A DNA stretch of 11,344 nt from JAHFUI01 sp041485905. GTDB lineage: Bacteria > Acidobacteriota > Vicinamibacteria > Vicinamibacterales > CAVVIG01. Under the pieces are notes generated by a model, which did no database searches, had not been told where the DNA came from, and saw only the letters and a program-made list of their open reading frames with translations. This document shows, piece after piece, positions 6,787 through 11,344 of the stretch (position 1 is the stretch's first letter; each line of letters begins with the position of its first letter). The position numbers and the translations under genes are program-made. The stretch covers positions 1 to 11,344 of the forward strand of contig JBGPKK010000147.1 in NCBI GenBank assembly GCA_041485905.1. The letters are read 5' to 3'.

Positions 6787-8109
6787 CTAGGGTTTCCATC
6801 CCTCCGGCAGCTTCAGCTCGTTGGCTTTCTCCGGCGCCGCCTCGGGCGGCGTGCCCTGGTTCCAAGCTGGAATCGGCGACTTCCCCGGCGGGTAGAGCGA
6901 CTCCATCGGCTGCCACACCTTGTCCACGCGGTCGGTGAACAGATCGCCAATCAGCAGATCGGTCACGGTGCCCTGAAGATCCGGATAGTGCCTGACGAAG
7001 TTGCCGAAGCTGAACCCGTCGTAGTACTCGCAGACCAGCCGGCGCATCCGGTCCACGCCTTTATTGAACTCATCGCCCCATTTTCCAAGCTGCGCGGCGG
7101 ACGTATCGCCCGTGGCCAGCCCTTCGACAATCGCGTCGGCGGCCATCTCTCCCGACTTCAGCGCCAGCAGGACGCCCGACGAATACAGCGGATCAAGGAA
7201 GCCCCACGCGTCGCCGATCATCACCCAGCCATCTCCGGCCACTCGCGTCGCCCGATACGAATAATCCTTGGTCGCAAAATAGCCGGCGACCGGTCGGCCG
7301 GGCGAGACCCGCTCTTTGACGGCCGGGCACGCGTCCACTTCCTCGTGGTAGGTCTGCTCGTAGTTCCCGGGACTTGCGCGATTCTTGAACAGGTAGTCGA
7401 ACGGCGCCACCACGCCGACGCTGACGATGTTGTTGTGCTGCGGGATGTACCAGAACCATCCATTCCTGCTCCCGGTCTGCAGCACCATCGTGGCCCCTTC
7501 GTCACGGCCGCTGTCACGGTACGCGCCCTCCCAATACGTCCAGATGGCGCCCTTGTTTAACACGGGATCCCACACGCGCAGCCTGAGCCGATTCTGGATC
7601 AGACCGGCCTGGCCGCTGGCGTCCACGACCACCTTCGCCCTCACCTCGCGGAGGGTGCTGTCTTCCTGGCGAATCGTCACGCCGCACGCGCGGTCCTTGT
7701 CCCAGATCAGATCCAGCACGCGGGCGCCTTCGTGCGCGATCACACCATGCTCGCGCGCGTTCTCGAGCATCATCTGATCGAACTCGCTGCGGACCACCTG
7801 CCAGGTCTGCGAGCACTCGTGCGGTTTGTTGTCCCAGAAATAGAAGGGCGCGGAGAGCTTGCCGCCGGCGCCGACGAACTGCACGCTGTACTTCTTGACG
7901 AAGTGGCTCTGCCGCATCTTCGGCAGCATGTTGAGACGCTTGAGGACCCAGTAGGTCTCGGGGATCAACGACTCGCCGATGTGGAAGCGCGGGAAGCGCT
8001 CGCGCTCGAAGAGCTCGACTCGAATCCCCTGCTGCGCCATCACGGTCGAGACCGTCGACCCCGCCGGACCGCCGCCAATCACCACCACATCAGGGTCGCT
8101 CGGCTGCAT
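6787..8109 (-). CDS. FAD-dependent oxidoreductase of the flavin-halogenase / geranylgeranyl-reductase superfamily
   Basis: The 440-residue product starts at the ATG at 8109, immediately preceded by GAGGGAGA. A GTG at 8121 is less likely. The dinucleotide-binding motif IGGGPAGST is at residues 11-19. FERERFPRFHIGESLIP ends at about residue 50. A lysine pair in FVKKYSVQF (residues 72-73) lies where flavin halogenases keep the catalytic lysine. The W-x-W-x-I-P signature is present as WFWYIP at 218-223, and the second FAD motif GDAWGFLDPLYSSGV is at 299-313. WxWxIP and DP-xx-SSGV are hallmarks of flavin-dependent halogenases (PltA/CmlS/CndH type), so halogenation of a carrier-bound or free substrate is plausible. 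Many relatives annotated this way are monooxygenases or reductases, so activity is unproven. A flavin reductase partner is not visible. It is the last gene of the right cluster. Confidence 0.9.
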   Translation of the reverse strand: MQPSDPDVVVIGGGPAGSTVSTVMAQQGIRVELFERERFPRFHIGESLIPETYWVLKRLNMLPKMRQSHFVKKYSVQFVGAGGKLSAPFYFWDNKPHECSQTWQVVRSEFDQMMLENAREHGVIAHEGARVLDLIWDKDRACGVTIRQEDSTLREVRAKVVVDASGQAGLIQNRLRLRVWDPVLNKGAIWTYWEGAYRDSGRDEGATMVLQTGSRNGWFWYIPQHNNIVSVGVVAPFDYLFKNRASPGNYEQTYHEEVDACPAVKERVSPGRPVAGYFATKDYSYRATRVAGDGWVMIGDAWGFLDPLYSSGVLLALKSGEMAADAIVEGLATGDTSAAQLGKWGDEFNKGVDRMRRLVCEYYDGFSFGNFVRHYPDLQGTVTDLLIGDLFTDRVDKVWQPMESLYPPGKSPIPAWNQGTPPEAAPEKANELKLPEGWKP

Positions 8110-8117
8110 TCTCCCTC
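8110..8117 (-). promoter_or_regulatory. Ribosome binding site deciding the start at 8109
   Basis: GAGGGAGA directly precedes the ATG on the minus strand. An alternative GTG at 8121 would place this purine tract inside the coding region. Confidence 0.55.
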
Positions 8118-8126
8118 GCACAACAT

Positions 8127-8213
8127 TTGGTCATCTGGTCATCTAGTCATTTGGTCATTGATTTTACAGAATGCACAATCAATGGCGAGATGACCAGATG
8201 AACAAATGACCAG
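8127..8213. repeat. Large imperfect inverted repeat built from octamer tandem arrays
   Basis: The left arm (8127-8163) starts with four 8-bp units: TTGGTCAT, CTGGTCAT, CTAGTCAT, TTGGTCAT. The right arm (8177-8213) holds the reverse complements: ATGGCGAG, ATGACCAG, ATGAACAA, ATGACCAG. The arms align over 37 bp with 30 matches, and the innermost 8 bp (CATTGATT / AATCAATG) pair perfectly around a 13-base loop. It fills nearly all of the gap between the ligase stop and the ribosome binding site of the FAD enzyme gene. A strong hairpin here could attenuate or terminate transcription, or stabilise the upstream message. Both ideas are inference. Confidence 0.8.
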
Positions 8214-8230
8214 ATTCACGTCTCTTAACC

Positions 8231-9550
8231 CTACCGCTCCACGTTGAACCGGCGGGCCTTCATTTCGAACCGGGGCAGCTTGCCCGGCGCGGCGATCTGC
8301 ACCGGCACGGTCATGCCCAGCGCTTCGCGCAAATCGCGCGACAACTTCGCCATCGTCTGGTGCCCGTCCCGGGCCGCCGGCGCCAGCTCGACCTCGAGCG
8401 AGAGCGATCGCATCGCTCCCTTCTGCGACACGGTCGACTGAAACTCCACCACCTCCGGGAAGCGGCGCACGATCGACTCGATGGCCGACGGATACACGTT
8501 CACGCCCCGGATGTTGACCATGTCATCGGTGCGCGTGATGATGCCGCCTTCGAGCCGCGCCAGCGTCCGACCACAGACGCACCGTTCCACGCGCCGCACG
8601 ACGACGTCGCCGGTGCGGTACCGGATGACCGGGCTCGCCGTGCGACCGAGGTTGGTGATCACGAGCTCGCCGGGGGTTCCGTCAGGCACCGCCTCGAGCG
8701 TGGATCGATCGAGCACCTCACAGATGTACTCGTTCTCGTTGAGGTGCAGGAATCCCGGATTCTCCCAACATTCGAAGCTGACCGGCCCCACTTCGGTGAG
8801 GCCGTGGTGGTCGATGACGCGGGCGCCCCAGCTCCGCTCGATCCGCTCCCGCGTCGCCAGAATGCTGCCCCCAGGCTCGCCGGCTACAATCAGCACGCGC
8901 ACACTGCTCTCCGACAACGGGCGGCTGCCCGTGCGCTCGTCGCGCGCGACCTCGGCCAGGCGAAGGGCGTAGGTCGGCGTGCAGCACACGACCGTGGGCG
9001 CAACGGCGTCGATCATCGCGAGGCGCTGCTGGCTGGACATGCCACCGGCAGGGACAGCGTGAGCGCCCAACTGACCGGCGGCGTCGAACGCGACCCAGAA
9101 GCCCAGAAACGGTCCGAACGAGAACGCGAACAGGATCCGATCGGATGGTCCGACCCTGGCGGCGCGATAGACCGCCCGCCAGCAGTCGATCATCCACTGC
9201 CAGCTTTCGCGGGTATCGAGCCACTTCAACGGCTGCGCGATCGTCGAGGACGTCTGGCTGTACCTCGTGTAGCGCTCGATCGGTTCGGTGAGCGCCGTGC
9301 CCCATGGCGGATGCGCTTCCTGATCGGCGACGAGCTCAGCTTTCTGTGTCAGTGGCAGCCTCGCGAGGTCGTCGGGAAGACGCCATGGGTCCGCTTCTGG
9401 ACCGATGTTCGCCTCGCCGAGCTTGCGCGTATAGAACGCGTTGCGGCCGTCAATGGCGGTCAGGAGCTGTCCGAGGCGGCGCGCCTGCCGCGCGGCGATC
9501 GTCTCGCGATCGTCGCGCTCGGCCTGGGGGATGTCGGCGTCGGGAGTCAC
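8231..9550 (-). CDS. PaaK-like adenylate-forming enzyme (phenylacetate-CoA ligase family) with degenerate P-loop
   Basis: The 439-residue product begins at the GTG at 9550, the only start after an in-frame stop, and lies 9 bp after the thioesterase stop. Length and motifs fit the PaaK family, which activates aryl or acyl acids as AMP esters and transfers them to CoA or a carrier. Visible are HHGLTEVGP (248-256), YRTGD (311-315, ribose binding), RTDDMVNIRGVNVYPSAIE (340-358, hinge region), a C-x-C pair in ERCVCGRT (324 and 326), and the C-terminal lysine in GKLPRFEMKARRF (Lys431). The usual SSGTTGxP phosphate loop reads SQTSSTIAQPLKW (98-110), having lost its glycines, which may reduce ATP-dependent activity or reflect a subfamily. 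The neighbours suggest it supplies or uses an acyl-CoA or acyl-carrier intermediate. The substrate is unknown. Confidence 0.9.
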   Translation of the reverse strand: MTPDADIPQAERDDRETIAARQARRLGQLLTAIDGRNAFYTRKLGEANIGPEADPWRLPDDLARLPLTQKAELVADQEAHPPWGTALTEPIERYTRYSQTSSTIAQPLKWLDTRESWQWMIDCWRAVYRAARVGPSDRILFAFSFGPFLGFWVAFDAAGQLGAHAVPAGGMSSQQRLAMIDAVAPTVVCCTPTYALRLAEVARDERTGSRPLSESSVRVLIVAGEPGGSILATRERIERSWGARVIDHHGLTEVGPVSFECWENPGFLHLNENEYICEVLDRSTLEAVPDGTPGELVITNLGRTASPVIRYRTGDVVVRRVERCVCGRTLARLEGGIITRTDDMVNIRGVNVYPSAIESIVRRFPEVVEFQSTVSQKGAMRSLSLEVELAPAARDGHQTMAKLSRDLREALGMTVPVQIAAPGKLPRFEMKARRFNVER

Positions 9551-9559
9551 CGTGGTCGT

Positions 9560-9985
9560 CTAGCTCGCCCCGGCTTCGGGAGCCGGTTCGAAGCGCGCGG
9601 CGATCTCCGGCGGGATGTCGATCGCAATCATCTGTTGGTCCGGCTGCGTGCGCACGCAGACGACCGTCAACGTGCCCGTGGCGATCTTCGTCTCGCCCCG
9701 CGTCAGGAGGCACGTGTACCGAATCGATTTCTTCGTCATGGCAACCACGCGCAGTTGCACGTCGAACTCCTGCTCGAAGCGCAGGGGGTTGTGAAAGTCG
9801 AACGACGCCGCCACGCGCGGCCAGCCGATCTCGGCGTCCGGCGGTGCGATGCTGAGACCGGCCTCCCGCCAGAGCGCATGCTCGGCCTCCTCCATGTAAC
9901 GGAAGAACCAGCTGAAATGCACGATGCCGGCCGCGTCCGTTTCGTAGAACTGGACGCGACGCCTGAATCGATACTCGCTTGGCAT
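9560..9985 (-). CDS. Hotdog-fold acyl-CoA thioesterase (YbgC / 4-hydroxybenzoyl-CoA thioesterase type)
   Basis: The 141-residue product is full length for this family. The active-site block is FYETDAAGIVHFSWFFRYME (13-32) with the expected catalytic Asp17, followed by the long hotdog helix (EEAEHALWREAG). Later strands include FHNPLRFEQEFDVQLRV and IRYTCLLTRGETKIATGTLT. It should hydrolyse an acyl- or aroyl-CoA, or a carrier thioester, in the cytoplasm. Position between the radical SAM gene and the CoA ligase gene suggests release or proofreading of the pathway intermediate. The ATG at 9985 has no clear Shine-Dalgarno sequence. A 14-bp tandem duplication occupies the region just upstream. The ligase start follows its stop by 9 bp. 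Confidence 0.92.
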   Translation of the reverse strand: MPSEYRFRRRVQFYETDAAGIVHFSWFFRYMEEAEHALWREAGLSIAPPDAEIGWPRVAASFDFHNPLRFEQEFDVQLRVVAMTKKSIRYTCLLTRGETKIATGTLTVVCVRTQPDQQMIAIDIPPEIAARFEPAPEAGAS

Positions 9986-9994
9986 ATGACTGAC

Positions 9995-10022
9995 GACTGT
10001 CGACTGATGACTGTCGACTGAT
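9995..10022. repeat. 14-bp perfect tandem duplication
   Basis: GACTGTCGACTGAT occurs twice back to back (9995-10008 and 10009-10022), with a partial third copy (GACTGAC, 9988-9994) towards the thioesterase start. Each unit contains the palindrome GTCGAC. It fills the gap between the radical SAM stop codon and the thioesterase ATG, where a ribosome binding site would be expected. Confidence 0.8.
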
Positions 10023-11344
10023 TAGGTGTAGCGGATGCCGGCGTGCTGCGGCAGGAAGAATCGCGGGAGCAGCGCGTCCACCCGCAGCAGTCCCTGGCGG
10101 GTCAGGGAGACGATCTGTTCGCCCGCCTCTTTCAGATCGCCGTCGGCTACGAGCGCCGCGAACTGCGCGGCGAACCGCTGCAGGATGTTCACGCCGTATT
10201 TATCCCTGAAATAGGAGGGTCGCACTGCCCCGAACTTGAACTGCAGCACCAGCTCGCGAATCATGCGCTCCTCGTGGGTGGGCCGATACGCGCGGTTGAG
10301 CGGGATCTGGCCGCGCTCGATCGCTGCGCTGTAGGCTTCCCACGTGTCCAGGTTCTGCAGGTGCACGCCGTTGACGTGCCCGAACGAGGCGACGCCGAGT
10401 CCGGCCATGTCCGCGCCCTGCCAGAGCCGATCGGTATACACAAAGCGCTTCCGCGCCGGATCCTTGACAACGGTGTACGCGCTTCTCACGTGATAGCCGG
10501 CGTGTTCGAAGGCGGTGAAGGCTTCCTCGACCCATCGCCGTTTCGTCGCCCAGGCGGCGACCGGATCGCCAAAGCGCGCGGTGCCTTTCAGCAAATCCCG
10601 GCTGATCGTCGTGTTGAACGGCAGCTCCATCTGATAGATCGTGATGCTGTCGGGCTCGAGCTCCAGCGTTTTCTCGACCGACGCGCACCAGTTGGCGTCG
10701 GTTTCGCCGAGCATGCCGGCAATCAGATCGATGTTGATCTGCGGAAAGTCGAGCGCGCGCGCGTAGCGGTACGCCTGCCCGATCTCCGGCGAGCGATGCG
10801 CGCGCCCGTTGATCTCGAGGATGTGGTCGTCGAAGCTCTCGACGCCAAGGCTCAGGCGCGTCACGCCGAGGCGGCGGATCGTCGCCAGCTTGCTCTCGGT
10901 CAGCGTCCCGGGCTCGCACTCGAAGGTGATCTCCTCGGCCCGGTTCCACGACGCGACCGCGGTCAGGCGTTTGACGAGTCCTTCGAGCTGCTGCGTCGAG
11001 AGGAACGACGGCGTTCCACCGCCGAAGTACACGAAATTGAGGTCCCGGCCGGCAATGGCCGGGAGCTGCCCGTACAGCTCCCACTCACGCGCGAGGACGT
11101 CAAGATAGTGACCGACTTCCTGCGCGTTCTTGTCCGTGTACACGCGGAAGTAACAGAAGTGACACCGTTTGCGGCAGAACGGGATGTGCACGTACAGACC
11201 GAGCGGAACGCCGGCCGCCGGAGCCGCTGCGAGCGCAGGCTTCGCGTCGCGCTCGACCGCATCCGTCGACCAGACGGAGAACGGGGGATAGGTGGCGACG
11301 AAATAGCTGCCGACCTCGGTCGGCTCGGCAAAGGCCGTGGGGGA
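10022..11344 (-). CDS. HemN/HemW-like radical SAM protein (5' end outside window)
   Basis: The frame is open to the window edge, so 440 residues are visible and the start is missing. After about 50 residues (containing EVGSYFVATYPPFSVWS) comes the cluster-binding motif HIPFCRKRCHFCYF, CX3CX2C at residues 57, 61 and 64. The fourth cysteine of true HemN (CX2CXC) is absent. Further motifs are YFGGGTPSF, TFECEPGTLT and LSLGVESFDDHILEINGRAH (Glu where HemN-type proteins usually have Gln). A HemN C-terminal domain follows, from GLGVASFGHVNGVHLQN to LLRVDALLPRFFL. Relatives include coproporphyrinogen dehydrogenase, haem chaperone HemW, and class C methyltransferases or cyclopropanases of natural-product clusters. 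No haem genes are adjacent, and the neighbours are a thioesterase, a CoA ligase and a halogenase-like enzyme, so a biosynthetic role is more likely than haem synthesis. It requires anaerobic or microaerobic conditions or a protected cluster. Confidence 0.9.
   Translation of the reverse strand, partial: SPTAFAEPTEVGSYFVATYPPFSVWSTDAVERDAKPALAAAPAAGVPLGLYVHIPFCRKRCHFCYFRVYTDKNAQEVGHYLDVLAREWELYGQLPAIAGRDLNFVYFGGGTPSFLSTQQLEGLVKRLTAVASWNRAEEITFECEPGTLTESKLATIRRLGVTRLSLGVESFDDHILEINGRAHRSPEIGQAYRYARALDFPQINIDLIAGMLGETDANWCASVEKTLELEPDSITIYQMELPFNTTISRDLLKGTARFGDPVAAWATKRRWVEEAFTAFEHAGYHVRSAYTVVKDPARKRFVYTDRLWQGADMAGLGVASFGHVNGVHLQNLDTWEAYSAAIERGQIPLNRAYRPTHEERMIRELVLQFKFGAVRPSYFRDKYGVNILQRFAAQFAALVADGDLKEAGEQIVSLTRQGLLRVDALLPRFFLPQHAGIRYT

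Noticed and set aside
8127..8213. CRISPR array
   Set aside because: The octamers are contiguous with no spacers, and the two halves are inverted. Repeat length is far below that of CRISPR.
8360..10021. 553-residue plus-strand open frame
   Set aside because: It is antisense to the CoA ligase and thioesterase genes, with arginine-rich, low-complexity sequence and no motifs.
10022..11344. True HemN (anaerobic coproporphyrinogen dehydrogenase)
   Set aside because: The fourth cysteine after CX3CX2C is missing, the Gln of the GVQ motif is Glu, and no haem genes are nearby.

Overview
The window is GC-rich DNA in which every supportable gene lies on the minus strand, so transcription runs from the high-coordinate end to the low end. 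Secreted PQQ-type beta-propellers that begin with a W-x-x-(F/W)-x-G-P motif, an exported ankyrin protein, and short palindromic or tandem intergenic repeats together suggest a soil or sediment bacterium, most likely Acidobacteriota (Vicinamibacteria-like). This placement is an inference from gene content and style. There is no rRNA or other marker gene to fix it.

Right part (11344 down to 6787), in transcription order: a HemN/HemW-like radical SAM protein (5' end outside the window), a hotdog acyl-CoA thioesterase, a PaaK-like CoA ligase/adenylate-forming enzyme with a degenerate P-loop, and an FAD-dependent oxidoreductase of the flavin-halogenase type. This looks like the downstream end of a biosynthetic cluster that activates, modifies and releases an acyl or aryl-acyl intermediate. 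The product is unknown. Two non-coding gaps hold structured repeats: a 14-bp tandem duplication at 9995-10022, and a large imperfect inverted repeat of octamers at 8127-8213.

Middle (6786 down to 6500) is the largest non-coding stretch, 287 bp. It holds a 9-bp tandem repeat, a perfect 7-bp-stem REP-like hairpin, a 7-bp tandem repeat and another 8-bp-stem hairpin. A weak promoter-like pair precedes the next gene. This gap probably separates two transcription units.

Left part (6499 down to 1), in transcription order: a four-helix membrane protein of unknown function, an exported ankyrin-repeat protein with a DUF3471-like C-terminal beta domain, two exported PQQ-type beta-propellers, a five-helix EamA-half-like membrane protein, a third exported beta-propeller, a doubtful micro-ORF (possibly frameshifted), and a class I SAM-dependent methyltransferase cut by the window start. 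Most gaps are 3-60 bp, consistent with one operon. Most of the encoded proteins are predicted to act in the membrane or cell envelope, which suggests an envelope or periplasmic module, with the cytoplasmic methyltransferase as an appended gene. No tRNA, rRNA, CRISPR array, insertion sequence or phage gene is visible.
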